Shown here: piece by piece, positions 1-11,070 of the stretch
Position numbering within the stretch: position 1 is the first letter of the stretch
Layout of the letters: every line of letters starts with the position of its first letter
Source of the DNA: Chara braunii
Lineage: Eukaryota > Streptophyta > Charophyceae > Charales > Characeae
Assembly (NCBI GenBank): GCA_003427395.1
Contig: BFEA01000041.1
Location: 2,680,396 to 2,726,658 of the forward strand
Direction: 5' to 3'
Length of the DNA: 46,263 bases
Made by a program: the position numbers and the translations under genes
Notes under the pieces: generated by a model
Databases searched by the model: none
What the model was told of the DNA's origin: nothing
What the model saw: only the letters and a program-made list of their open reading frames with translations

Positions 1-172
1 GAGGCAGCACCACATCAGCATGCCACGTAGACCAGAGGCAGCGCCACATATACCAGAGGCAGCGCCACATCAGCATGCCACGTAGACCAGAGGCAGCGCC
101 ACATCAGCATGCCACATAGACCATAGGCAGCACTACATATACCAGAGGCAGCGCCACATCAGCATGCCATGG
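1..172. repeat. 34-bp tandem repeat with shortened units
   Basis: Units of about 34 bp start at 31, 52, 86, 120 and 141, each opening with ACCAGAGGCAGCGCCACAT. Full units end in a CAGCATGCCACGTAG-type tail. Units at 31 and 120 are cut to about 21 bp and end in ACATAT. The window starts inside the array, so its true length is unknown. No coding content is apparent. Confidence 0.85.
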
Positions 173-766
173 CGCACTGAAGAAGCACCGACATGCTGCG
201 TCCATTTTGTGCCGTCGTCCACAACGCTTGTGCACAGCCAGCATGAAGCCAGCGTCGTGTCAAACTCAAGCCAGCGTCAAAGCAGCATAGCAAGACTGAG
301 TGCTTGACTTACTCGAGGTCAGCCTTAAGTAGGCTGTCTGGCCTCGGGTAATTTTCCCACAGTCGTCCAGATTGAATCACAGCTGAGGGCCCGGATTGTA
401 CAGTTGGACACTTCTCCCTTGGACCTGATGCTGTCTGGGTACCTGCATACAAACAAGTGTGTGTGCTTGACCTGCGGCGTGGGCTAGGTACCTTTGGACT
501 TTGACTGTTGTATTTTCCGACAGTTGACTTTGTCAACTGTGCCTCGTCCAGGCCCTGAGTTTTGACTGGGGTCCTTTTCCCCCTTTTTGGCCTGCGTCTT
601 GGTTTCAGCGAGGCTTACTACATGGGTTATTACAACATGGATACAGCCCCCCTTTTTTCTGCGAGGGAGCTGAGTGTGGGCCACATCATTCTATGGTGGC
701 GGCAAAAGCTCTCCCGGTGACTTCCCTTATGAAGCACTGACAGTCTGTGTGATTTCCCAGCAAGTG
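173..766. other. Unassigned, no gene seen
   Basis: No recognisable protein, RNA gene or repeat was found. The short open frames here have no familiar motif and look like chance frames. Confidence 0.5.
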
Positions 767-806
767 CTGGTCCCCACAAATAGACCGGAGCAATTACAAA
801 AAAAAA
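767..806 (+). repeat. SINE-1 fragment with A-rich tail
   Basis: The stretch reads CAGCAAGTGCTGGTCCCCAC followed by an 'AATAGACCGGAGCAATT'-like segment and an A-rich tail (about 797-821). It matches the core shared by the better SINE-1 copies (CAGCAGGTGCAGCTCCCCAC then AATAGATGGAG). Being short and diverged, it is a weak member. Confidence 0.5.
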
Positions 807-888
807 AGAAAAAAAAAAAAGATCATTCTCTTAAACTGCGGATTGCATGCGAACCTGAAAACGGTTTGACTGTTTGTCTCCCTGTAAA

Positions 889-1045
889 GGGACGCTGGGC
901 CCGGTTTCCAGCAGGCGCAGCTCCCCACCAATGGAACGGAGCCATCCAAAAGCGGGAACATTGGAGGGGAAGTCTGCTCGTATCGGCAACCCCTCCACAC
1001 CCGTTGTTGATGTTCCAAAAAAGAAGAAAAAAAGTTAAAAATACT
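889..1045 (+). mobile_element. SINE-1 copy, plus strand
   Basis: The core GGTTTCCAGCAGGCGCAGCT is followed by CCCCACCAATGGAACGGAG, the block that recurs at about 15.5, 17.8, 18.6, 20.3 and 21.0 kb. The copy runs into an A-rich stretch (about 1015-1043), the expected 3' tail of a LINE-mobilised short retroelement. No clear target-site duplication was found. Confidence 0.65.
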
Positions 1046-1046
1046 G

Positions 1047-1048
<2 letters not shown>

Positions 1049-1086
<38 letters not shown>
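1049..1086. repeat. 38-base poly(T) tract
   Basis: An uninterrupted run of T. On the minus strand it reads as a poly(A) tail and could end the LINE fragment at 1608-2879, leaving roughly 520 bp of 3' untranslated sequence. The link to that LINE is an inference. Confidence 0.7.
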
Positions 1087-1087
<1 letters not shown>

Positions 1088-1245
1088 ACCCATGGCAAAT
1101 ACGAGGCCGGGGGCCTCACAATCCACCCGGGGTTATCCTGGGAGCCTTACCCAGTTTGGCTTATGAGCCTCCGCTCGCGGCAGAATCATGTCTGCCCTGA
1201 ACGTTGCCTGTATGTTCTATCCCTTGCCCCGGCGACTGAAGGCAC

Positions 1246-1505
1246 TGTTTAAACCCTAAACCCCCTCCCCTCGATGCAAAAACAGGGGTCAGGCTGGCGT
1301 CTGTCCTGATCGTTACTTGTGTCCTCTACGCCTAACTCAGACAATCGACACCGCCATGTAATCCATAAACCCTCACCACCAAATTGTAAAAGCCTGATCG
1401 TTACTTGTATCTCCTATGCCCATCCCCGACGATCGACACCTCCTTATAACCCCTAAACCCTTACCGCCATATTGCAAAACCCAGGGGTCCGGCTCGCGCC
1501 TGCTC
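1246..1505. repeat. 88-bp tandem repeat with telomere-like heptamers
   Basis: Two diverged units begin CCTGATCGTTACTTGT at 1305 and 1393 (period 88). A partial unit precedes them (from about 1246) and another follows. Each unit carries an AAACCC/CCCTAAAC-type stretch (for example TAAACCCTAAACCCC at 1249), resembling the plant TTTAGGG telomere heptamer. The telomere-like motif occurs once per unit and is not an uninterrupted heptamer array. Confidence 0.7.
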
Positions 1506-1607
1506 CTTTCAGCCTCGAGGCTGTCAGCTTTGGGTAGTCTTAGCAAGAGCAGGTGCGGATTGCGTTTTTCTGTGTCGGCGGCGTCGCTCTGCTGCTTCAG
1601 TTGGAGT

Positions 1608-2879
1608 TCAGGCTGATGTCAGGTTGGTGGGTCTGGTCCACTTCCTGTGGGGCTCCCCCTCCTTGATCCTGTTGTTGACCAGGCTCAGCATCAAGTCTCC
1701 ATCTGAGTGTCTGTTCATTTCCTTCGATGCTTCCCAGTTTCCCGGAACCCAGTTGTCATTGCAGAACTTGGTTATGATGTCCTGTTTTTTGGTCGGGTCA
1801 TCCTTGATGAGCCTGAGCTCTTTACACCAAATTGAATCCGCCTGGTATGCGGCCTGCAGGAGTTGGGTAACATTCTGCGATGCTTCCGCTTCCGAGATGT
1901 GTTGGCAGTCTATGGTTTCTGCGCATCGTCTCTTCCATATGGCCCACAATGTCAGTGGTCTGAGTCTGTGGAAGAGCGGTCGTTGCCATTTCTCTGTCAG
2001 CGCTGGATCATCCAGACCCATGAGACGCGTGACGGGGTTGTCTGTTAGCTGCATGCTGGTGACTGTCCTCCAAAGGGCTTCCATTCTGGTCCACACCTGT
2101 CTGGCTTTGTGGCAGTAGAACAAGCAATGTGGCAGGTCTTTGGGCAGGCCCTCTGTGCAGATCGCACAACAATCGTCAAAATCCCTTCTGGTTGCCGTGC
2201 TGCGCCGCCAGCTTAGCCATTTGTTAACTGGGAGAGCGTGGTAGTAGATGAGCCATCGCATGCTTTGGATGCGGGTGTTTCTAACGGCGAGTGGATACTG
2301 GCAAGGGAGCGCCGTATGGCTGTGCATGCTACCTGGGAGGTGCTTCTCCCATCTGGGAATGAGTATCTGGTCTGTACGGACTTGCCTTCTCTGTAGTAGG
2401 TAATCCAGACGAGTGGTATAGTCCAGTAGGCTTGTTTGCCGCTCGATCCGGGATGTTGGGCCTCCTTTTTTCCACGCCCACTCTGCGGGGTCAATTTCCA
2501 AGTCTTGCAGCTGAGTCGCAGGGCTATAGATTTTGTAGAAGTTGTCTTCCACGACTCGAACCTTGTGGAGCAGGGCCGGCCTAGCTGTGACTTGCGCGCG
2601 TACCATCTTCTCGACTATGCTGACCGTCTGGCCTGGGTGGGCTATGTCATGTATGGTCCATAATGGCCAGTCACCTGCCGGGCCTGAAATCTCGACGAAG
2701 AGATTGTTTAATTTATGTATTAGGAAAGGACCATCTCTCATTCCAATTGTTCCTCTCTCCGCACAGCACTGGCCCACCTGCATGGATTGAGAGATGTCGG
2801 CCGTAGATTTCAAAGATTGAGGACCGGCATCTCTGGATCCATGCAAGCATGCCCGCACTCCCCAGATGCAGGAGAGCAA
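1608..2879 (-). pseudogene. LINE ORF2 C-terminal fragment with zf-RVT domain
   Basis: A 423-codon frame with the signature of the zinc-binding region at the end of plant LINE reverse-transcriptase proteins. A conserved RWLIYYHALP segment lies at residues 208-217, a CxxC pair at 238-241, and an HCLFYCHKARQVW segment (H251, C252, C256, H257) follows. The family normally carries an N-terminal APE endonuclease and the RT palm. Neither is present, so this is a 5'-truncated insertion. The first roughly 30 residues may not belong to the element, because another minus-strand frame overlaps there. The protein would have worked in target-primed reverse transcription. A poly(T) run at 1049-1086 could be its tail. 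The zf-RVT call is strong, while the 5' boundary is uncertain. Confidence 0.8.
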
Positions 2880-3066
2880 GGCGTGTTACTGACAGTGTAG
2901 TAGAGAGGGAAAACAGATATGAAAATACAGGCACAGAAAGTGCACTGAATCCCTACCATTCTTCGCTGCAGCTGACGTGGGTGCAACTCGCCCAGGAAAA
3001 AGAAATGTCAGAGATTCAAGGAAAATCAAATGTGAAACACAGGTGCAACCACTCCATCTCCATTGC

Positions 3067-3176
3067 CACACCACTCTCGAAATGTGCAAAATGAGAATGA
3101 ACTTCCTGCTAGAACATGGCCACTGGCAGATGCACCCGCCACATTTTTGTCTTCTCCACATTTCGAGAGTGGTGGG
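3067..3176. repeat. Short inverted-repeat element, MITE-like
   Basis: CCACTCTCGAAATGTG near 3069-3086 is mirrored by CACATTTCGAGAGTGG near 3158-3173. Next to the left arm, GTGCAAAATGAGAATGAA and the following CTAGAACATGG recur at 21349-21385. This looks like a small non-autonomous DNA element or a fragment of one. No target duplication was identified. Confidence 0.55.
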
Positions 3177-3485
3177 GCGAGACCCTCAGTCTGCATTGGC
3201 AAGAGCTTCAAATCCAGTGGTCTACTTTTCTTATGCGTTTGGTCCTGTATCTTGAACCAATTTTCTGTTCTTCCACATAAGCTCCATTTCAGGGAGAAGT
3301 TCACTCAAAGGGAGGCTGGATTCAAAGTTCACGCACATAAGAAAGGAGGAAAACATGAGAAGGAAGCACTGCCAGGGAGAAAAAGAGTGGGAAGAGCTGT
3401 GTAGGTGTTCGTAATCAGTGTGTGTCAGTGTGTGTCCCTGTCTGTGAAGGGACTTATTAGCCCCTACCTGGGCCTAAGTTCCGCC

Positions 3486-3658
3486 TAAGGGTCTTGCCGC
3501 ACGGCACACGAAATGAAAATGAATCGAGTGCATCTGCCGACCGAAAGGGGCAACATACACTTGTTACAATTTATAGGAAACCGATGAACCTGGCAATTTT
3601 TTGTCGGAAGATACATTCGTTTCGTTTCTCGTTTCGTGTCCCATGCGGCAACGCCCTA
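3486..3658. mobile_element. hAT-like MITE (candidate)
   Basis: About 173 bp bounded by imperfect 28-bp terminal inverted repeats. The left end starts TAAGGGTCTTGCCGCACGG and the right end, reverse-complemented, TTAGGGCGTTGCCGCATGG. Both then continue into an ACACGAAA-type stretch. The (T/C)AGGG-like terminus resembles hAT superfamily ends, but no 8-bp target duplication is visible, so the superfamily is tentative. It has no coding capacity. Confidence 0.6.
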
Positions 3659-3659
3659 A

Positions 3660-4772
3660 CACTATTCCATCAATATATATGATTCTATCAGGGTTGAATT
3701 TTTGAGCTCGTGATCTGTCAACAGACTACAGTTGCATGTGTTTACCATACAGTGTCACCCGCATGAACATCTCTTAGTTGTGCTTTGCATTCTTCACTGA
3801 ACACTGTGAAATTCTTTCACCATGATTTTTTTTTTTTTTTTTCCCCATCTCCAGAGAATGTGAATGAAAGGAAACCGACAGGAAAACAGAGCCAGTACCA
3901 AGGAAAAGGAACAGAAAAGAATGCTGCTGGGGAAAACGAGTTCTCTTCAGCACATCTGTCCAATTGCAGTGTGTAACGAACCTCCTTCCATAGAGAAACG
4001 GACCGACAACTCGCAGAAACAACTTGAAGAGGGGACTGTGCAGAAACAGAGAGTTTAGTTTGGTGATCCCCCCTTCCCCCCCTCTCTCCCCCGTTTGCCC
4101 GAACTAAGTTATATTCTTCTTTCAATTCACCTTTTACAGTTTTACTACCAATCCACCACAACTCCTGAGTCCTAACCCTACACAGCGTAACCTGCTAGCA
4201 TAGCTACACTCTCACAATCAAGGGGATGCATGTTGGCCCCTGGCCTGATCGGCAGTGGTTAGGGAGTAGGGTGGGGCCGCTGGTGGAGGGGAGTGGTAAT
4301 GCAAAGACTCAGTATTTTTTCCCAACATCTGCAACTCCCATCTACTTCCCTTGTCCCCGTCATCATCTGATTATACGCGGCCGTTTGTCGACTGTTTGTG
4401 GTCCATTGTGGAATGTCCGTGCGGGAGACAGCGTGGTGCAGCGGCGAAGGGCACAAGTGCTTTGGGCGGGTGTGGGAAAAAAACAAAAAATGACAAAAAG
4501 CGTCCCAGTTCGAAATTTGAATTTCAAGCTGCGGGGAGGGATGACGGGTATGGGCAGCGAGTTTTGGCAACACGGGGCACAGGGCTTTTTACCCCAGCGA
4601 CGCCGTCGACAAGAACTTCATCAGTGGTGTTCGGTTGCACACCATTGCCTCCTTCAGTGACAGTGCGCGGCACGGGAGTGCGAAGCGCAATTACAGTGTG
4701 TGCAGAGGTCTAATGGTGTCCGTGGCTGCGTTTGGCTGTTCTGTGGACACGCCTTGTCGCTGACGTGCCTGT
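3660..4772. other. Unassigned, possible 5' part of Harbinger element
   Basis: Contains a T tract near 3829-3842 and moderately GC-rich sequence from 4220 on. A 120-codon open frame at 4351-4713 has no motif I recognise. It could be a relic of the DNA-binding (Myb-like) protein that PIF/Harbinger elements encode beside the transposase, but nothing in the residues shows this. Confidence 0.35.
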
Positions 4773-5712
4773 GTGGACGTCGACATTGGTGACGCGTCGG
4801 TGAGGAAGACCATCATGGCGGCTTGGCACCTTTTCTGTGCTGGCGTCGGGAATAGACAGCGGCGGGAGACACAGTCATCGGGTGTAAACAACCGCAGCGA
4901 AGCGGCAGTGTTGGTTGTCGTCGTCTGCTGCCAGGGAGAGAGGGCGTTGGGGGGAATGAAGGCGAAGCTGTTGAGGCCAAGGCAACGCCTTCTGATCCAG
5001 CAAGTGCTTGATTCCCTTGATTGTGTGGCGACTTTGGAGGCCATGATCCAACTGTGCTCTGCGATAGTGTGTGTTGTACTTCCTCGAGTGACGCCAAGGT
5101 GGTGGATGAAACGGAGGCCGGAGGAACATGGAAAGATCGCCGCTAGTATTTAGGGAGATCACGGAGGTGTGTGCTCCTCATCTGCAACGTGAGGTGATGT
5201 TCTACAGAGAGCCACTCCTGCTTGAGTATATCGTCGCGCATGCGCTCTATCAGTGGGCGGCAGGAGAAATGTATGATAGGAGCACGTCCTCCTTCGGCAT
5301 TGGTAGAGCTTTTCTGGTCTCATAGCAGTTCACGACAGCACCACAGCCCTGTTGAGGGTGTCCGCCAACAAGATATCGTGGCCGCCGGCGGTGCGCAAGC
5401 TTGTCAACCTGTGGGCATACACCGAGAAAGGCTTGCCCAATTGGCATGGCGCCGTCGACTGCACACACGTCTACGTGGACAAGCCGGTGAACGCTCCCAA
5501 CAAAAAATACTTCGATCGAAAGCATCGTTTCTCCGCCGTTGCTCAGGTGGTGGTCAACCTAATCTTCCTCGTGGTTGACGTGCAGATGGGATATCCGGGC
5601 AGTAGGCATGACACCAGGGTGATTCAACTATTGAGTTTGTGGACACGCGCCAAAGAAGGGATGCTTTTTCATGGGCCGCTCGTGACTGTGACGAACCGAT
5701 TTCTGTCCCGCG
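4773..5712 (+). pseudogene. PIF/Harbinger transposase (DDE_Tnp_4), frameshifted
   Basis: Three overlapping frames together read as a Harbinger transposase: 4773-5153, 5128-5325 and 5352-about 5712. The frame goes 0 to +1 and back to 0, giving at least two frameshifts. The catalytic part holds HGAVDCTHVYVDKP with the first Asp at residue 36 of the last frame, and GYPGSRHDTRV with the second Asp at residue 87. The middle frame holds VFREITEVCAPHLQ and a SSFGIGRA segment typical of the family. Homology stops about 25 residues after the second Asp, so the third acidic residue and the C-terminus are lost. The family makes a 3-bp (TWA) target duplication, but no terminal repeats were located. It is a dead relic, with high confidence in the family. 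Confidence 0.8.
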
Positions 5713-6443
5713 CGATTTTCTGCGCAATGATAATGAGGGGTCCTAAGATGGGAAGGATGGGCCAATTACGGGAGATTGGGATTGAAGGGAAATTGCACCG
5801 GTGTCCTTGCTTCTTCGTCTTTTCTTTTCCGTCACTTCTTTTCGAATGGCTGGGTTCAGGGCCGGGCAAGTCTCGAGATGGTCGATTGAGTAGGCTATCG
5901 CACCGACAAAGGCGCAACTAATAATGTTTGACGTCGCTTCTTCCTTGTTCTGTTGTCGGATTTTAGGCTCGGAGGTCGCGCGGGAATTTTGCTTCGTTCT
6001 TTTTGAATTTTCTTTTCGAATCTTGTCGAGCCTTGATGGCTCTCGGAACTTCGGACTTTCTTTTCGGAAGTTGTGCTTTTTGCATTAGTTAGGAATTTAG
6101 GAATTTAGGATTTCTTTTGCCGCGCGCTGCCTCATTGCTCGCACACTTCTTTTTGCGGCTGCAACGGAGCTTTGATTAGTCGGCGCCCTTAATCTTGCAA
6201 GTAAATGTGACTTTGGGCGGGCACCATTGTCACTGTATCTTTCTTCTTGAGCTTCGTCTTTCCTGCCCTCTCTCTCTCTCTTGCTGTGACTATCTGGCCC
6301 GCAGCCTGCATGATCCGATCGTTGCTTGGAGAGTGGTTGCGTCCCCCACGCCGTTGTCTGGCCATGCAAACCGTAGGCGCTCCCTCTCCTAATCTCCTTT
6401 CTAAGTCCTTGCAATTCCGTGTTCTTCGCGCATGCATGCACGC

Positions 6444-6450
6444 TATAAAT
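6444..6450 (+). promoter_or_regulatory. TATA-box-like motif
   Basis: TATAAAT follows a CATGCATGCA stretch. A second one, TATATAAAT, lies at 6870-6878. Either could be the core promoter of the Gypsy element's lost U3 region. The call rests on motif and position only. Confidence 0.25.
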
Positions 6451-6709
6451 CCCGGTTGCGCGATTAGATAGCTCTCTTAACCAGTTGTTGAAAGCTCGGG
6501 GCAGCGCGATCAGTGAGGGTCGTCTCACGAGCGAAGCAAGAGGTAAGTTGAAGTGGGAGTCGGGCGACCCGACGAGCTGGTGCCGAATGCGTGGGATTGA
6601 TGCGTGGGGCTACGACGGACTGTAGCGCGCGGGCGAACCTGACGGGTGCAGGAGGGCTAAGAGGGGTGACGATTTCGTGGGTTGGTGCGTGACGACAGAC
6701 TGTCTGCAT

Positions 6710-6711
<2 letters not shown>

Positions 6712-6801
<90 letters not shown>
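6712..6801. repeat. (GA)n microsatellite
   Basis: About 90 bp of nearly perfect GA dinucleotides. It produces long Arg/Glu or Ser/Leu frames on the two strands that should not be read as proteins. Confidence 0.95.
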
Positions 6802-6804
<3 letters not shown>

Positions 6805-7220
6805 AGAGAGCTGAGGTTGATGGACGTGGATTTGCAATTTTCTTTGTCTTGTCTCTCTCCTTACTTTTGTATATAAATTTTGATCTCGGCTCAGGGCGAT
6901 TCGCCCATCTTTTTGTTTTCGGAATCTTGGCTTTGACTTCAACCTACACTCGTTTTGCGATTGATTTTTGATCTCGTTTATTGTGCGTTCTGTAACTTCT
7001 GTCGGATGAATGGATGTATGAATGACATGTTTTGCCGGTTTTTCCTGCCCGGTCATCATCATTGCTTGCCATTTTGATGCACTGTTAGCAGAATAGGAGT
7101 TCTGATATTGTTGTGACGTCTGATGTATGATGACACCTTGCATGCTCAGGAATGGCTGCTTGTAGGATCACTGAGTGATTAGATGATTGGGTAGTTGTCT
7201 GTGTCGCGTAGCGATTTAGC

Positions 7221-9583
7221 ATGACTAGAAGCAAACGAATACCTCGTGAGGCTACGTATAAGCGTGATCCGATCTGCGTAGCAAACACGTATCCACGCAC
7301 GGCGATCCTCGACATTTCTGACATCTCCGTACCCGATAAGCAGGAATTTTCCTTCCCCCACACACCTAAACGGATAGGAATTTCCGATATCACATCGGGA
7401 AAATCCCCTTGCCAGTTAGATGCGCGCGGAAGGCTTCCATTACCCCGCAATGACAAGATGCTGAGCTCCTGGGACTCGGAATACTTCGACCCTTGGGTGA
7501 GAGAGTGTATTAGGCAAAGATACCCGGAATTCCCCTTCCTAACCGAGAATCGATTGTGCCCCAGGGAGTTTCACTGTGCCATAACCAGCGACCCAAGGTG
7601 CCCCGATTTTCCCACTATGTATAACACGCAATACTGCATATCCCCCGACTTTGTCGTCATCGCTACCAATTTCCCTCCCTTTCGTCTCCTCCTCTCGTAT
7701 CACCTACTCACGGTGGTTCTGTGGAATTCCATCGCCCCATATTGGCCCCGCACACCCTGCAGAAATTGTCGGCGACACGGCAACCGACGAGCCTCTGGAA
7801 CTACGGGGCCTAACCAAAACGCGCGACGACAGATGCCCCGTGTCTGCACCCGAAGATCTGACTCATTGGAATCCCAACCCTCCCGAGCGGGCCTCTCCCC
7901 GGACCGCCGCCACCAAAACAGACGGAGCGGACGGCCTTAAATGCACCGCGCATGCCATCTGCCTTATGCTATACGACCCCGATCGCCATCAGACCGGAAG
8001 TAACTCGCCCCCTTTGCTCTGTTGCATCTATGCCCCTGAAACTTTGCCACAAGAGATCTTAGTTCCGACCTGGGACTCCACCCCCATTTTCCCCAAAAAT
8101 CCTTGGCACACCCCTTTTCGCACTTCCAGGCCCACATCCCACTCCGATCAGGAAGTTGCGCCGGGCGTGAGGTTGGTATCGGAGCCCGACACGTGGCAGG
8201 GTTACAGGATTCTTTAGGACGATAAACTAAGCGATCTGGCTAACAGGGGACAACCTCGACCCAGGAACGTGCATCGACGCGACCCCGTCGTTACTAGAAG
8301 CCGGTCTGCGGCTCGATGGGTGGTCAACATGAACGTTAATCAATAGAACCCGAATCCACAACAAAACCCCAACCAACATGTAAATCCTAATCAACCCGTA
8401 CCACGAGCACGGGCTCCTTTGATGCCGCCCGATCTCTATCTGTTCGATCCATCTCATCATCTCGTAGGAGCATGGCTGGCCAAACTCCGGGCTCAGCAGT
8501 ACAATGATAACGAGGCACAGGTGAACATTCCCGCCCGATTGGGAGGAGATGCCCATCACTGGTTTAGTACCTATGTATGGGTCGATCTCCCGACATTCGA
8601 GCGAGATTTTCTAAACAGGTTTGACTTTATCCACCTGGAACAGGCCCTTTTCATGATTAAAGACCGGGTTCAAAAACCCCTCGAATCTGTCACCGAGTAT
8701 CGAAATGGATTTTACAGGATGTTTGTGAAAACGGAACGAGGCGAACAGGTAGGCAGAGATTTTTTTATCGATGGGCTTCACAGCAGAATGATGAGGGCGA
8801 AACTGCGACAACAGTTCTGTCCCATCAATCACACGCTGCAACAGATCATGGCAGCCGCAGAGAAATGGAACGAAAGTTCGCTGCGAGTTTCCTAGAAGGG
8901 GAAGACTACCCTAGGGAAGGAGACTCGTCCGAACTAGCGAGAGCTAAAGCTGAGCTGGCTGCACTGCAGAACAAATTTGAAAACATGGGGTTTGTGTGGT
9001 CTCAGTCACCTATCTAGAACAGATTGGTCCCAAACGATCGGTCCTGAGTGTGATTACAAGCATGCTCGTTCCTGTAATGACGACACCCCCGCCTTCGATC
9101 GAAACCCCCGCACGACCGAATGAGTCTTCCGCCCTATTGGAACTAACCAAAACACTGGTCAATCTGATTCAGGAAAGCAAAAAGGAAGAGTGGGAACACA
9201 ATGCTCGGATAGAAGCAGTGATGAGGTCGATGCGACCAATAGCGTTGCGTGCCGCCCCGATTCAACAGGGGCTGGCTCCGGCAACCCCTCCCGCAGGGAT
9301 CCTTGGCAATCTAAATGTCTGTTACACGTGTCATCAGCCAGGGCACATAGCCCGAGATTGCCCCCATCGACCCCCCCAGCAGCGAGTCGGAGCCGCACCA
9401 GTAGTGGCAGCCCCGATCGCTAACGGACCGGGACGGGTAGGGGCACTGATGGAAGAAATAGAAGGAGGCGGAAGCACATTAGCTACGACGGAGGAAGCCA
9501 CTGAACTAATCCCGTTGGATCAGTATGTAACGCTTCGTTATTCAGGGCTTGGGATGATTGGAACGATTAGACCCGTGCCATAA
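7221..9583 (+). pseudogene. Ty3/Gypsy Gag, interrupted
   Basis: Gag is spread over three frames. 7221-7940 (frame 0) passes into frame 1 (7651 to about 8990), then frame 2 (8996-9583). Frame 1 carries in-frame TAG stops at 8215, 8344 and 8893. The capsid-like section is at 8419-8895 (LGGDAHHWFSTYV ... VTEYRNGFYRMF). It is preceded by a long, unrecognised N-terminal part and an Asn/Gln/Pro-rich linker around 8330-8400. The last frame contains a CCHC zinc knuckle, CYTCHQPGHIARDC (C109, C112, H117, C122), which in Gag packages the genomic RNA. The extent of the N-terminal extension (about 400 codons) is unusual. The element's own start is taken as the ATG at 7221 with low certainty. Confidence 0.75.
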
Positions 9584-9622
9584 CAAAGGGAAGTGGCAGA
9601 ATGACGACCTTCTCCAGGGGAA

Positions 9623-11055
9623 ATGGAGTCGGGAGGACCCACCTTCGTCACGGGAGAAATCGATGTTTTGAACATCATGCGAGCTTCAGATCATCGGATT
9701 CCTCTTCCGATTGGTCATCTACTTTTGATATCGGAACAAGCTAATGAAGGAATGCTGCAACATTGCAAGACGAACCGGAAACGATTCGCCCTTGCCCGAA
9801 CAGCGAGCACAAAAGCGAAAAACCCCACGGCAGATGAAAATACAGCAGGTCCATCAGACCCGATACGATTAGGATTGATTCAAAAAGATGATCATTTCCT
9901 AAGGATTAAACCAATCCCATGGAAATCCGCAGAATGCGATATCGAGGTATGGGGAATCCCGTACAACGCTATCATTGATTCTGGAGCCGTTGTTTTGGCT
10001 ATCTCATTACGAGTAATTGAAAGGTCAGGTAGAAAGAATGATCTAATTATGCTTACGGAAAAGGATCAGCTCGTTTCAGCAGACGAAAAAAAGATTAAAA
10101 CAGTGGGACGAATGACCAATGTTGCTTTCCGGTTAGGGAAAGTACATGATTTGGGAGATGTCGTAGTTTTAGACGTAAGTACTTACGACGTCCTATTCGG
10201 CCTTCCCGATCTTGTGGCCTTGCGAGCCAATCTGGATTTCGAAAGACAATCGATTGTCCTCCAAAATACAGGAGCAAAGCCTTATGCTGTACCTATGAGA
10301 CTGACTCTTCGAACTATGGCTAATGTAACCCCGCGAGTATCTCCAATAATGGTGGGAACTCTTCGCGTGATTATCTGGGACAACTCTGCCGACGGTGAGC
10401 AATCTTCGAAGGACGCAGATAGTAGTGACGAAGACGATCCAGTAATTATGAAAATGGCACAACAGCGTATCTATTACCCTGTGCAACGAGCAAACACAAG
10501 ATCGCTAAGCCTGACTGATCAAAGTCTACAAAGAACGCAAGTCATGATTATGGGTGAACCCTTCGTACAGATTTCGAGGATGGTCGATTATTTGGAACCC
10601 CCTCAAACCCTGTACGAAGGAATCTCCCCTTTGCTCGCACGATATAATGACAAAAGTCACTACTGCGACATCACGGAACTCCCACGATCTCTTTTGACAC
10701 ATGCCAAAGAGATACGATTATTACGCCTAGGGGCGGAGACCAATTTTTTGGAACCCCCTGAGCGCCTCGAAACTGGGCTCGGAATCAACATCGCAACGAA
10801 ACCTGTGTCATGGTAGGACATTCGAGACGAAATTACACCGGAAGAACACGTGGCCATTCGAGAACAGGACGCACAAATGATGGCCACAGTATTCTTCTGG
10901 CGATCGGATAATTCGTTTATTTCTGCGCCCCCGCCCGAAAACACTAAGCGGGTGAGTATGAAACACATCGATGTACGGATATGGGATGAACTATACGAGT
11001 TGCACGTGCCCCAATATGTGCCTAATGAGATCCATCATCCAATCGCGAAAATCTG
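9623..11055 (+). pseudogene. Ty3/Gypsy aspartic protease region
   Basis: The frame at 9623-10816 contains the retropepsin active-site triad context IIDSGA (residues 117-122) and a later DVLFGLPDL segment that fits the second conserved block of the family. It would cleave the Gag-Pol polyprotein. A single TAG at 10814 interrupts it, and the same frame continues to 11056 as the linker into RT. The protease lies between the zinc knuckle and RT, as in Ty3/Gypsy elements. An acidic stretch (SSDEDDP, about 10420) lies in the linker. Confidence 0.75.
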
Positions 11056-11070
11056 AAAGAGTACAAAGGA

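Larger units (their letters stand above)
5713..7220 (+). other. Leader region of the Ty3/Gypsy relic, possible LTR remains
   Basis: No protein motif is seen. The stretch lies directly upstream of the gag-like frames and contains two TATA-like motifs and a GA microsatellite, as a decayed 5' LTR and leader might. I compared it by eye with 14.2-15.6 kb and found no matching second LTR. Confidence 0.35.

Noticed and set aside
674-1252. Overlapping long frames on both strands across 0.7-1.25 kb
   Set aside because: They run through A and T tracts and a SINE copy, with poly-Lys and poly-Phe stretches and no domain.
6610-7143. Minus-strand frame with a long Ser/Leu repeat, and plus-strand Arg/Glu repeat
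   Set aside because: Both are translations of the GA microsatellite.
5930-7200. 5' LTR of the Gypsy element
   Set aside because: No matching 3' copy between 14.2 and 15.6 kb could be found by eye, so boundaries cannot be supported.
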